DNA of 31,697 nt. Source: Nemertoderma westbladi. Lineage: Eukaryota; Xenacoelomorpha; Nemertodermatida; Nemertodermatidae. This document shows positions 1 to 10,900 of this stretch, one piece after another. The notes under the pieces are model-generated. The model did not search any database. It saw only the letters and a program-made list of their open reading frames with translations, and had not been told where the DNA came from. The position numbers and the translations under genes were made by a program. The stretch lies in the NCBI GenBank assembly GCA_032718475.1, contig JAUCBJ010000748.1, positions 1 to 31,697 of the forward strand, in the 5' to 3' direction. The number at the start of each line of letters is the position of its first letter. Within the stretch, counting starts at the first letter, position 1.

Positions 1-76
1 TCCTCCCCTCTTAGATAGCGCTGGATAGTAGGAGAGGTAGTAGGTAGTAGTGCTCAGTTCGTTGAGCACCGGCCAC

Positions 77-112
77 CGGTCGATAACACGGTCGATCACA
101 TGGTCGATAAAA
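77..112. repeat. 12-bp tandem repeat, three copies
   Basis: Three consecutive 12-base units read cggtcgataaca, cggtcgatcaca and tggtcgataaaa. They lie just beyond the stop codon of the possible host exon on the minus strand, so they would fall in its 3' untranslated region. No function is apparent. Confidence 0.75.
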
Positions 113-165
113 CGAGAACCGGTACAACTGTAGTTGAATAACTGAGATCATATCTTGGGGTAGGA

Positions 166-403
166 TTAGCCCAACCTTCGGTTAGCAGCTATCGAAAGAG
201 GAGCATTTGGGTCACCTCCAGTTTCGGCCGACTGTTTGTTTGTTTTTGTTGTCTCCAAAAATTTAGATAAAGCTTCTTCTATAAGATTCGATGGGGAATT
301 GTCCGAACGATCGTAACGATGGAATTGTCGCCGATTGAATTGAACCATTTTCCCTACAGTACGGCCAGTAGGCTTACTGGTACATACAATATAATGATTC
401 TGA
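166..403 (-). CDS. Possible terminal coding exon of an unidentified host gene
   Basis: An open frame of about 80 codons on the minus strand ends at a stop near 166. It is not preceded by a clear ATG. Instead a pyrimidine-rich stretch ending in ttcctag (antisense of 404-410) precedes it and would make an acceptable 3' splice site, placing the exon start at 403 in the third codon position. The predicted peptide is polar and basic, with a serine/asparagine-rich middle, a short amphipathic stretch (IEEALSKFLE) and the ending SIAANRRLG. It does not resemble the surrounding transposon proteins, and I do not recognise the family. The exon reading is inference from composition and the acceptor; a chance ORF remains possible. 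No poly(A) signal is visible within the 165 bases downstream. Confidence 0.35.
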
Positions 404-565
404 CTAGGAACCAAAAAGTAATTTTCAAAAAAATATAATTTAACATAAAATATAAATGCATAATTGTCGGATGGTCAGTTAGACAATTTGCTTATGTACT
501 AAATAAGGAATCAGGGATGATTATCACTGATCATTGTTAAAGTATGACGTATATTAATGCTAATA

Positions 566-1306
566 ATGTTTATTGTTAATTTTCGCATATTGCTACGGAA
601 ACTAGGTAAAATTATAATCGTATAATTTTAAAAAAATGTTCTATAAATGTTGTTTTTTCCTAAAATTATACAGTTTTCTTAGAAATTGCTCTGATACGGG
701 ATTCTAGAAATTATATGTTGCAGTATATTCATATAATTTTATGTATTATCCTATGGTACAGCAATAAAGCTACGGTTTCTTTCTATAATGTACTGTAGCT
801 ATATATTTCACATTAAGCCAAATGACCATCTCAATAAGATTCACAGATTGGCACATTAAATTCTACTCCAGTATTCGTAAGAATGATAACTCCTATTACA
901 ATCTGACCTCACCAAAAGCCATGCGAGCATCATTAAATAGATAGAAACGGCATAGAAAAAGTGAAGATCTTTTCGCTGTTTACCATCTTATTTAATTTAA
1001 TTTAATTTTACTGGGGGGGGGGGGGGGGGGGGATTGGGGGGGGGATTGGGGGTAATAGTGTAACCCGTGTCACCATTATTCTGCCTTTGTATAGCTGTTT
1101 TGGCATGTGATTTATGTTCTGGAACATATTTCCGACTCGGTACATGTGTAATTTTTATGGTAGCTAGTGTTTTCAATGGTAGTTAGTGTAGCCTATTCAT
1201 AAAAATGGTACAGTAGCTAGTGTTTTTAAAAATACCAACAAATCGTATTATTATTATAAATATACATAGTAAAGTTGGCTTATCTTTATTAATTTATCAG
1301 TGAAAA
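566..1306 (+). repeat. Repeat arm A, inverted relative to 1990-2491
   Basis: This AT-rich stretch matches 1990-2491 in reverse complement, with scattered mismatches. The match runs from about 566 to 804 and again from about 1057 to 1306. The piece between (about 805-1057) is absent from the other copy, so it is either an insertion here or a deletion there; it ends in a poly-G tract. Shared landmarks include ttttcgcatattgct, the taatgtactgtagct segment and aataccaacaaatcgtatt. No coding capacity was recognised, so this is a dispersed or foldback repeat of unknown family. Confidence 0.8.
1013..1052. repeat. Poly-G tract (G20-ATT-G9-ATT-G5)
   Basis: The plus strand shows 20 consecutive G, then ATT, nine G, ATT and five G. 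Such a run can form G-quadruplexes and is error-prone in sequencing. It sits at the end of the segment that interrupts repeat arm A. Confidence 0.9.
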
Positions 1307-1860
1307 GAGTCTAGTATTGAAGAAAATAAAATAACGTGATTTCTGCAACAATTTATTAAATAGATAATTAAAAAAATATACAGTAGTTGCACAGATTCGG
1401 TCGTCCTTACCTTATGTTAGAGGCAATGAGTGCGGAAACGAAAACAAAACAAGGAGAGCTCCTTGAAACAAGTGCGAAAAATAGAAAAGAAGGTCTCACG
1501 ACTCATTCCCAATATAGACCCCACAGAACTATACTGCTTACAGGCAAAGAGATAACTGGTACTCATTTAACGACCATTTAATTAACAAAGCATATATGCG
1601 CCCTGGTTTGGTTAGTACTTTTAAAGCATTTGTGCCAAAACGAAACGAAAACTATCCTGGCCCGCCTGCAGGGGTAGAACCCCACGACCTCTGGAACGAT
1701 ATTAATTCAAGGAAATGGATTTAAATGCTACAATTTCAATGCTACTAATGCTTGAAAAAATTTGAATATATGCGTGTTTGTATTAGAACACGATACTTAA
1801 AAATACAAAGTAATCTGTCATGTTGTTCGTTCATTCAATATGCTCTAATTAACAATAAAC
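1307..1860. other. Unannotated spacer within the foldback region
   Basis: About 550 bases separate arm A from arm B. A 64-codon frame at 1387-1581 has no recognisable domain and I do not call it a gene. Bases 1655-1700, read on the minus strand, resemble the T-arm of a tRNA, but no A-box half is present. Nothing else is supported. Confidence 0.5.
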
Positions 1861-2822
1861 ACAATATTGCAATGTTCTAGAGTTAATATACGGAAATAAT
1901 AACCTGAAGCGAATAAAACTGAATAATCACTGATGCCGTTCCAGAAGCAAATTGACCTGTATAATAACCGAGGCCGCAGGCCGAGGTTATTTTCACTGAT
2001 AAATAAATAAAGATAAACCAAATTTAATATGGATATTCGTAATAAAAATACGATTTGTTGGTATTTTTAAAAACACTAGCTACTGTACCATTTTTAAGAA
2101 TACAGTATACGCCTTGACTATCTACCATTGAAAACACTATCTATCACAACAATTTATCATGTAATGAGTCCACAATATGTCCCAGAACATAAATCACTAG
2201 CCAAAACAGCTAAAGCATAATTATGGTGACACGGGTTAGTTACACTAGTACAATAGCTACAGTACATTATTGAAAGAAACCGTAGCAAGTTTGGTATATT
2301 GCTGAACCATAGGATAATACATAAAATTATATGAATATACTGCAACATATATTTTCTAGAATCCCGTAACAGAGCAATTTCTAAGAAAAGAGTATAATTT
2401 TAGGAAAAAACAACATTTATAGAACATTTTTTTAAAATTATACGATTATAATTTTACCTAGTTTCCGAAGCAATATGCGAAAATTAACAATAACCTAATA
2501 TAATAACCTCGGCCTGCGGCCTCGGTAATTATACAGGTTAATTTGCTTCTGGAACGGCATCAGTGATTATTCAGTTTTATTCGCTTCAGGTTATTTGGAA
2601 AACTTCAGGAAATTTCGCACTGTTGTGTCCCTGGGCAAGACACTTTAGACATTAATGCCAACGCCAACCCAGCGGTATAATGGGAACCTGGCTTTGCTGG
2701 GGTAATGATAATAAAGGCGCTTTGAGTATGATGAGCGTAGAAAAGCGCTATATAAATAACCAATATTATTATTATTATTATTATTATTTCCATATATTAA
2801 CTCTAGAACATTGCAATATTGT
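1861..2822. mobile_element. MITE-like element with long terminal inverted repeats (arms B and B'), carrying an inverted copy of A
   Basis: Bases 1861-1993 pair in inverted orientation with 2502-2596 plus 2788-2822. The terminal bases are ACAATATTGC on the left and GCAATATTGT on the right. Near the inner ends both arms carry the landmark cctcggcctgcggcctcgg or its complement. The right arm is split by a SINE-like insertion (about 2597-2787); removing it restores continuity with the left arm. Between the arms lies A' (1990-2491), the reverse complement of arm A upstream. There is no transposase ORF. A clear target-site duplication was not found. The arrangement suggests a non-autonomous DNA transposon or foldback element, family unknown. 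Confidence 0.7.
2597..2787 (+). mobile_element. SINE-like insertion with (ATT)n tail
   Basis: This block of about 190 bases interrupts arm B'. It contains segments I recognise from widespread metazoan SINE-like repeats: tccctgggcaagacacttta, a middle cccagcggtataatgggaac, and the 3' hallmark aagcgctatataaata, followed by (ATT)n at about 2765-2787. Orientation is plus, judged by the tail. No tRNA-like promoter boxes are obvious at the start, so the copy may be 5' truncated. Family membership is by memory of similar repeats, not by a search. Confidence 0.65.
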
Positions 2823-3429
2823 ATGTACAGTATATTAACGTTAAAAAAAGTCGTAGGCCTATTGTCAGATCTTTAATGAGTAGTACTAGTGTAATAGAAT
2901 CTAAAATTCTAATGTAATTCTAATTTTCTAATTAAATTCTAATTTAGTATAAATAGCAAAAGAATCTAAAATTCCCTACACTCTGGAAAGAGCCAGGTTT
3001 TTACGCGAGGGTTAGTCTTTAGCAACACTCGAAATTAAAATAGCCCCTCGTTAACAAACTGCTACACGCCCGAAAATAAATATCGATAGCTAACAATGTG
3101 ATCCTTTAATAATATTCTCCAACCTCTCTACTTATTTTTTAAATCTATTTTTTATATATAGTAGAAATTAGTATTATTGTACATTAGTATACATTACTAC
3201 TTATATCTTTCCATTGGACGACCAAACAGAAGCAGTCTTTCTAGTTTATAGGTTGTTGCCAGACAAAAATGAAAACTTTATATAGGATTCACAGAAAGCG
3301 TTTTTTTTCCAATTTGCCGGATAGATCTTTTACACTGGCCGTTTGTGCTATTTATAAACTTATTTGGGGTAAAACATTTAGATGTAAATAATTTTATCTA
3401 TATCATATTATTAATTAAAAGACGCCGGT
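2823..3429. other. AT-rich non-coding stretch
   Basis: No ORF, RNA gene or recognisable repeat was found. There are short low-complexity stretches such as the repeated taattct-type motif near 2905-2950. Confidence 0.5.
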
Positions 3430-4270
3430 AAAATATGGAGGGTGGTGAATATTATCCAAAGCTGCTACAACAAGCATTGAAATACAGAATACCATGGCTC
3501 CTGCACTAAAAAGGCGTATTGCTGCTATGGTGAATGCATTGAACCAAATACAATATGTCCCCGAGTTTTATGCACATCCGCGGGTTTGCACTGTAATAAT
3601 AGCCTTAAAATTTGACAAATGAAATAAATGTTTTCGATATCATAATAAATATCAGCCAAAAGGCACACTGTCAAAATATGGAGGGGAGCAAAGTTATCCA
3701 GACCTGCTAAAACTAGCATCGACATATACTATACCATTGCTCGCTCCAGCTCCAGCTCAAGAAGGCGTTGCGGTCAATATCCGCCACTATCTACGTGAAT
3801 CATTGAACGAAATACAATATGTCCCCGAATTGTATGTACACCCGCGGGTTTGCAGAAAAACTGCAATCATAGCTTTAAATTATGACAATAATGTAAATAA
3901 TATTTTCAAGATCATGCTGAATAATAGTAATGAGGCTTTGGTAATATTCAGGGATGGATATCTTATTTGAGTAATGAAATATGCTTGTCAAATGTAAAAT
4001 GTCCCGTTTTGTATTGTTTATATCATACCAAGATTTAACACAATTATACACATATGTGTATTCCCTCCGACGTGGTGAGTCCCCGGTTTTAAGGTGAAGT
4101 GCGTGTTTGGAAAAACGGTGATTGGGTCAATCAAAGGATATAGGGTAGATAGGAAATTTTATAGCGATAAAGAATATAATATTTTCAAAAGTATATTGTC
4201 AAAAATAATGAATTTGAAAGGTGGTCTCGGTTTGTTTGTAACAAAGGGATGTCCCCGATTTACACCTTTC
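3430..4270 (+). pseudogene. Decayed tandem protein-like repeats, two full units and one partial
   Basis: A unit of roughly 243 bases occurs at about 3430-3672 and again from about 3673. Both encode a related peptide. Landmarks are KYGG near the start, then IQYVPEFYAHPRVC in copy 1 against IQYVPELYVHPRVC in copy 2, then a stretch of the type IIAL followed by D/N-rich residues. Copy 1 contains frameshifts and a TGA. Copy 2 stays open from about 3620 to its stop at 3968-3970. A third, weaker match (EYNIFKSILSK against NNIFKIMLNN) is seen near 4170-4240 and runs into the GT microsatellite. The protein family is unknown. It could be a fragment of a host repeat-containing gene or of a transposon gene. 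Confidence 0.45.
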
Positions 4271-4274
4271 ACCC

Positions 4275-4745
<471 letters not shown>

Positions 4746-4755
4746 GAAAGGTAAA

Positions 4756-6688
4756 ACCAAATAAGGTGACGTAGAAGAATACTTTTAAATTACCTACACC
4801 TAACACTCTATATAGGTAACTGAAATATTGAGATAAAAATGAAATATATGTGGATTTGTTTCAAATATTATTTTTATTCCGGTAAAAAAACAGTAATAAT
4901 CATCTTATAATACGTCAACCTTTCTCTTACAGGTTAATATACCTGTTTTTTGGTAGCATAACCAACAAAAATGTAATAACTTAAAAGAAACATCAACTTC
5001 AGTACATATGGTGGAATATAAATTTAATTACAAAATGTTCACATTTATTTAGCGATTTTGGTGTAATTACCTTACTAACTTCATATTAGGTTAATTTATA
5101 ATTTGCACTTACATTTACTTCATACGGTAAATAGTTTCAATAACTGAATCATGCAAATATTTTTTTTTTTAGGCAATGAAAAGCTGTTAAAGAATAGAGT
5201 TTTCTAACTCAAATTCTCAGCCTCAGTTCATATTCTGACGTCAGTTGGAATTCTAACTTCAGTTCATATTTTACTAAATTTAAGAAAGTGAACCATAAAT
5301 TTGACAATATTTATGACAACTAAATGTTTTATATGCAGTTTCACGTTAGCAGTCGTTTTTTAAAACTTGTAATTTTGGAATAAAAAAATTCCATGGAGCT
5401 GCTGTTATATAAAAAAGAGCTGCAAAATACTATACACATAAGTTACTTCTTGAAATATTGTGTGTACGATAATATATAATAGTTAGAATGTTATTATTGC
5501 TTACGGTACAGTATAGTCTACCATGCCGGCTATCATGCATTATATTGTACAGTAAATATTAAGGTGTTCATGTACGCGCTTTTGTAGACCTTCAGCAGTT
5601 TAACCTGCCGAAATTTATATGTCTTTATTGATAAACTGCCTTTTATAAGATGACAAGATTTAATATAAAAACAAACCAAAACATTAGCCGAAGCCAGTCC
5701 ATGCGCGTCCAAATGACCCGTTTATAACACCGGGAGACTGGATTCGTGGGCTTAAATTTATTTGCGGTCAAGCCTACTGTATTATTCGATTGATTACTAA
5801 TATATAATCTCTGACAAATATTATTCACTTTCGGGAAATATTAGCAGTTCCTTTTAGGACGTGGCGCTCTACCTATGTAAACAGAGTTATGACTGATACT
5901 ACACACAACGATATGGCTTAAATTTCAAGCATAGGGCGCATTCTTTAGGAAATGCTTAGTTATCAGATCCAATCACGTTACAATCACGCACGCTACCGGT
6001 AACGCACAATACTGCTCACTGATATGCCGACAGTTACTGACTTTGATCAGGTATAAAGAGATATGCACTGGACTCATGTAGTGTCTGTCAAACAACATTA
6101 GATTCACTACAAACACAATAATAAAAGTCGCAATTGTTGTACATAACCTTTCTCTCTAACCTGTAGTGTATCAAGGATATTGGGAAAATGTGGGTTGATT
6201 ATTGATATTCTTCAACTAATAACATCCAATTATACTGATACAAAATTACAAACAGTAAAAGCAGTATGACGGTAGGTTAAGATATAATTAGATTGCATTG
6301 AATCGTTAAGTTGGAATCGATTGATATGAATTGAATTGTATTGATTAGATAACAGCTATGCTTTCTATAATTTAGCCTACTAATGTTCTTATAAAAAGGC
6401 AGAAAACATTTCGTTATCTCAGAACCGATCTTATAACACTGATAACAAAGTCTCAAAATCATAACAAAGTCCTCGTGACTTCTGGGATACCAGCTCTCTT
6501 ATTTTCCAAGAGTCCCGTTCAACACATGCAATGAGCAGTGAGATAGGAAATATTCAGTTCAGTAGGCTGTGATAGGCCGAAATCAGAACTAACTCAACGC
6601 AGGGCTATGGGTAACCGAGGCAACCTTCCCAAGCCGGCTGGCCAATCGAACAGCTCAGATCCCTCCTAGAGGATTCCAACGCCTTGGA
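4756..6688. other. AT-rich DNA without recognised features
   Basis: About 1.9 kb without a credible ORF. Small direct repeats occur (cagttcatatt near 5225 and 5260; attgaattg-type motifs near 6280-6350). From about 6590 the composition becomes more GC-rich, with short inverted motifs such as gccggctggcc, just before the next poly-G run. Confidence 0.5.
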
Positions 6689-6709
6689 GGGGGGGGGGGG
6701 GGGGGGGGG
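6689..6709. repeat. Poly-G tract, 21 bases
   Basis: Twenty-one consecutive G lie on the plus strand, about 210 bases beyond the end of the zinc-knuckle ORF (minus strand). This could be the edge of that unit. Confidence 0.95.
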
Positions 6710-6922
6710 AACTGGTTAGCAAAGAAAACAAATCAGTCATATCCCAGAAAAACCTTTACAGTAGGTTTCAGAGTATTTTAGCGTATGGGGGGAAAACTGG
6801 GTTGCGGGGCGAAGGGCCAGTTACATCCCACAGAAGCTTTTACACCGCTCCCAGAAAATGAGATTGAAGTCTATAAAATATACAAAATCGCAGTTTCTAA
6901 TATACAAAAATACTCTAAACCG

Positions 6923-7963
6923 TTAGTCTTTCTTGCGCGGACGGCGTTTACGCAGTTTTTTAAAGCTGGCCAGAGTCCCTTTCTCTTTGGGGCGAGCCAC
7001 TTTACAAGGAGGGCTATAACTCCTGGGTGAAGGGTGCAATATAATTGCATCAGAGGGTGCAGGATTGTTGTCGGTGTATCCGCCGGTTGAGGTTCCGGGT
7101 AGGTTGCCATCAACATCGGGGGACTGGGGTCTAACGGCCTTTAGAGCTCGTTTTAGGACGGCTGCTCTCACAGGTCCTCTGCGAGTGGTCTGAACGGAAG
7201 CCGTGGGTGGACCGTAGGCTGTCAGAAACTGCCTTGGTTTAACGGTTCTCTCCAACTCGCGTTCGCGGGCTCGATATTCGTAAGGCCTTCGATAGACTTC
7301 TTGTAACTCAGGATGCGAGTTAACGAATAATTCTCCATAGTCCAGATCGTGTCGGATAAAATTGATTAAATAATAGGAATGAATATCACTGGGGTTAACT
7401 CTCCTAAGGAATTTGCGCACAAACTTAGTCGAAATACATTCTCCGACGCGCTTTAATAGCTCGTAACTCGGGATGCACGCTTTCTGTTCGACAGAAGCGA
7501 ATAAATACGGATGGAACGCATAAACTCCTTCGTAAGCGCGTCCAGGGTAGTAGCGATGACGTGAGTTACAATGTAAATCAGCGTTCGCTTCCCAAGCTCG
7601 AATATAACGGAGTACAATCATTTCGTCTACACTCTCCAAGTCTTTATTGAAGGGACAATCAAAGCTGGCGTGTCCTTTCAGCTGACAATGGTGGCATTGC
7701 GTCATGAACTGGGGGCAGACAGCAAAAATGTGCGAATCATTGAGTCGACAATAAGCGCAGTAAATTTCCATCGAAGGCTGTTCGTGGAAATAGGAACATG
7801 GGATATTCGTATCCATAGGCGTAATATGGTCTCTAGATGCGCATAACCGACAACGCTGACGATCAACATAGTTGGCATGGCGATAATCGTACGCAGTGAG
7901 ACACTGTGGGCCTTGATACCATTCGATAATGTAATCGTTGTCGCTGTTCCGGGGCGTAGTGGG
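6923..7963 (-). CDS. Zinc-knuckle protein with basic tail, in frame with the upstream exonuclease-like ORF
   Basis: This frame opens directly after the TAA that ends the 1070-codon ORF and stays open for about 346 codons. Its first ATG is at 7816, giving 297 codons, but the 49 codons before that ATG are clean and contain one of the zinc-binding clusters, so the ATG may not be the real start. Cysteine/histidine groups in order are CRLC with a following H, then CX2CX5HX4C (starting CAYC), then CX2CX4HX4C (CHHCQLKGHASFDC), the classical zinc-knuckle spacing of nucleic-acid-binding proteins. A central charged region follows, then a proline/serine-rich segment, and a lysine/arginine-rich C-terminus ending KKLRKRRPRKKD that could act in nuclear import or nucleic-acid binding. 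It may be the 3' half of one long polyprotein. Family not recognised. Confidence 0.75.
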   Translation of the reverse strand, partial: PTTPRNSDNDYIIEWYQGPQCLTAYDYRHANYVDRQRCRLCASRDHITPMDTNIPCSYFHEQPSMEIYCAYCRLNDSHIFAVCPQFMTQCHHCQLKGHASFDCPFNKDLESVDEMIVLRYIRAWEANADLHCNSRHRYYPGRAYEGVYAFHPYLFASVEQKACIPSYELLKRVGECISTKFVRKFLRRVNPSDIHSYYLINFIRHDLDYGELFVNSHPELQEVYRRPYEYRARERELERTVKPRQFLTAYGPPTASVQTTRRGPVRAAVLKRALKAVRPQSPDVDGNLPGTSTGGYTDNNPAPSDAIILHPSPRSYSPPCKVARPKEKGTLASFKKLRKRRPRKKD

Positions 7964-10900
7964 TTAAATCTCCTCAGATTCCATACACATAGGCTCGTCT
8001 TCCCAGTGTGTAGCTGCGGTGAGCGTAGTTGACTCTTCTGGTGGACCTACTGTTTGAATCTCAACGACAGAATAACCTGTGGTGATTCGAGGTCTTTGTA
8101 TAACAGAAGAATGTAAATTCTCGATACAAATATCCTTAAATAGGGCAAATCCGGCACTATCCAACTTCTCAGCAGCTGAGTTTCTTAGGCTGAGTTTGGT
8201 CAACGCGCGATCTTTAAATTGGCTATCCACGTTGTGGAACGGGGTTAGAAATCGCCGGAAACATTCAAAGCGTATGAATTTATTAAGTTCATCTAGCTTA
8301 GCGAGTTTGGTCCCAAGTATTAACGGATGGGCGCGTATAGTACGACTGCACACGTCGGCTAGCCAACCGGAAAGTGCGGTATTTTCCAAGATCGTGTAGA
8401 TAGCTAAAGAGGGACGGAGTGGAACACTCATGAAGCTATACACGGCGCCAGGTGCGGTCAACGGTCCGTCAAAGTATAATCGGGAATAATGGTCTCCATA
8501 TACTTGTTGATAATTAAGGGGGTTTCCAACCTTGAAATTCCATCCGTATTCCTGAAAGGCAATATGTCCGATGGAAGTTCGTTGAACTTTAGTAATGTCG
8601 TTAGACGTATTAGCGTACATGGTACGGAAGAAACCTCGGCCTTCTGCCCAAGGGGCAATTAACTGCGTATCTACGAATGGATATGATGTATCCTCCATAT
8701 TTCGAAAGTCATTTTGTAGATCTCCATAAACAGCGGAACCGATTTTAAGGATCCTTTCATTGAACAACATCTCGAGCACAGGTTGGGGTAGCATCGATCC
8801 ATCGATACCCATGGCCGGTTTACGTTCGGTGTCAATGACGTAACGCTGCGCGAGTACGAATTGACCATGCCGGAGATTCTTTTGTGTTTCGGTGAGAGTT
8901 TCAAAAGAATAATCAATCACATCGGAACACGCTCGAGTAAACACGTGGGTAGAACCGGCTAATCCGCGTATATGGATCATGCGCGTGGTTCCTAATTCTC
9001 CGACTGGAACGCTGCCTTCATTATCGTAGGTAACTACTCCATACATCTCAATGATATTAAGAGTCTCATTCCACTCTTTTGTAGCGTTCTCGAGAGTCAT
9101 CCCTACCGGGTGCCACAAGGTAGCACATTGGTTAGCGTCAGGGAGATCACTATACTTCAAGGATTGAGTGTTACACGTCTCCATATTTCCGTGTCTTTTT
9201 ATTCTCTCCTCCTCGAATAATACGTCGAGATTCCAATGGACTAATCGAGTTTTAATGAATCCATCGAGGTTATAAGGAGGTATCGTATCATTCTCAATTC
9301 TAGAAATGTTATATGGTTTTCTAAATGAGTTTACCTTTACTAACTGATCCAAATGTTTCTGTAATTGCTCGAGTTCGACAATGTCCAGAGGATTTATTAA
9401 CGGTAGAAACTTCAAGCTATGCATAGGATCTTCCGGTTTTATCATATAATATTGAGTCAGATTAACGTAATAAGGGTGATCTTTAATCCCATAAAACGAG
9501 TTCGTTAAAGGACGAGCGCGTATGTTGACATCGTGTACCATACGACGGACAAGATCCGCTCGATTGTCCGGAGGTTCAACGAGTATACCGTCAACGCGAG
9601 CAGCTTCGATCGGCGGGCGCTGTAACATGGGGGCGTCGGCGATAAGCTGGTGTGATCCTGTACTAATATCGACCGGTTGGGGTTGTACTTTCGCGAAGAG
9701 TTTATCTCCGAAGTTGGGAATCATCGAGGGATGACGGATAGTTTTAGAGTAGAGGTCCGTTATAAGGATTTGGGCTTCGGGTTGAGCTAAAGCGGCTTCT
9801 TCCCTCTCGTCCATTTCCGTATGTTTCTTTTCGAGTTGGTTCTCCTCCGCTCGTTGTCGCATACGCTCGTCTAGAAACTCCTGTAGAGAGTACGTGCGTC
9901 CCAGCTCGATGTCGTTCTCGAGGTTTTGTATCTCTCGATCGAACTGTGGTAAGGCTAAATCCTTCACCGCTTGGACTTGTTGCTGTAATTTACGTTTCTC
10001 GAGGTAATCCTGTGTTCCCTTCCCGATTTTCTGTCGAATAGCGTCTAAAGCATTTCTGATAACGCTCTCTTCGACTTCCGTGGCAGGTTGAATCGGGGTT
10101 AATCCGGGGCGGTTGTAGGGATTAAATGGCGATATAAGATGCCCGCGTCCTAATCCGGCTAGGTAGGATGGTCGAATGTCTAAAGAACCCACTACCGGAG
10201 TTCCACCTATTAACTGCTCAGGTAACACCAAGTCTTTGAACAGAGAATATAGTTCGGGAGGATCAGTGATACTATTAGGATCAAGAGTTTGAGGTCTAAC
10301 GGGGGAATGAGGAGGTCTGACCGAGTATTCCGGAACTCTGATCATGGGTTTATTGAGTGATCGTTTGAGGCGAGCGACCGTGGGCGATACATCGAATAGG
10401 TTTCGCTCGAAACTCCCGTACGTACAACGCGTAAAACTATGTTTAGCGCAACGTCTCTGCGGATGTTTATGTCTTTCCGTTTGTTGGTTGGGTCTAGGGC
10501 ATTCGTCACAATAATACCATAGACGTAAGTCCTGTAGAGGGAATGCGGGTGATCGTTCTCCAGTTTTGCAATACTCCTCCATTTGTGCAAAGCTATCGGG
10601 AACCACGGGTAGTGGACGATCGGCCGTGAGATACATCATGGTGAAGTATAGTCGTTGGAGTTCTACCATGGGATCATGATGTATACCTTGAGGATATCGA
10701 GTCTCTAGGTTTTGTTGACTGGCGATATTGAGATAAGTTTCTCTCAAAAATTCCAGGTAATCGTTGAAGTTGATACGCTTATCGGGTTCCTCAACGTTTT
10801 CTCGATCGAGCCGGTTACGAATAGAGTTCTCGTGGTCTATTCTTGGTTTATCGTTACGACTCCGCTGAGCGTGGTATTTAAACAAAACCATTTCTCTTTC

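Noticed and set aside
1387-1581. 64-codon ORF between the foldback arms
   Set aside because: Low-complexity charged peptide with no homology or signal, and length expected by chance.
1655-1705. tRNA or SINE head on the minus strand (gtggggttctacccc)
   Set aside because: Only a T-arm-like segment is present, with no A box or remaining arms.
8809-8833. IDTERKP (D782, E784) as exonuclease motif I
   Set aside because: It lies only about 35 residues before motif II, too close for this fold; TYDNEG at 718-720, followed by the GELG-type strand, fits better.
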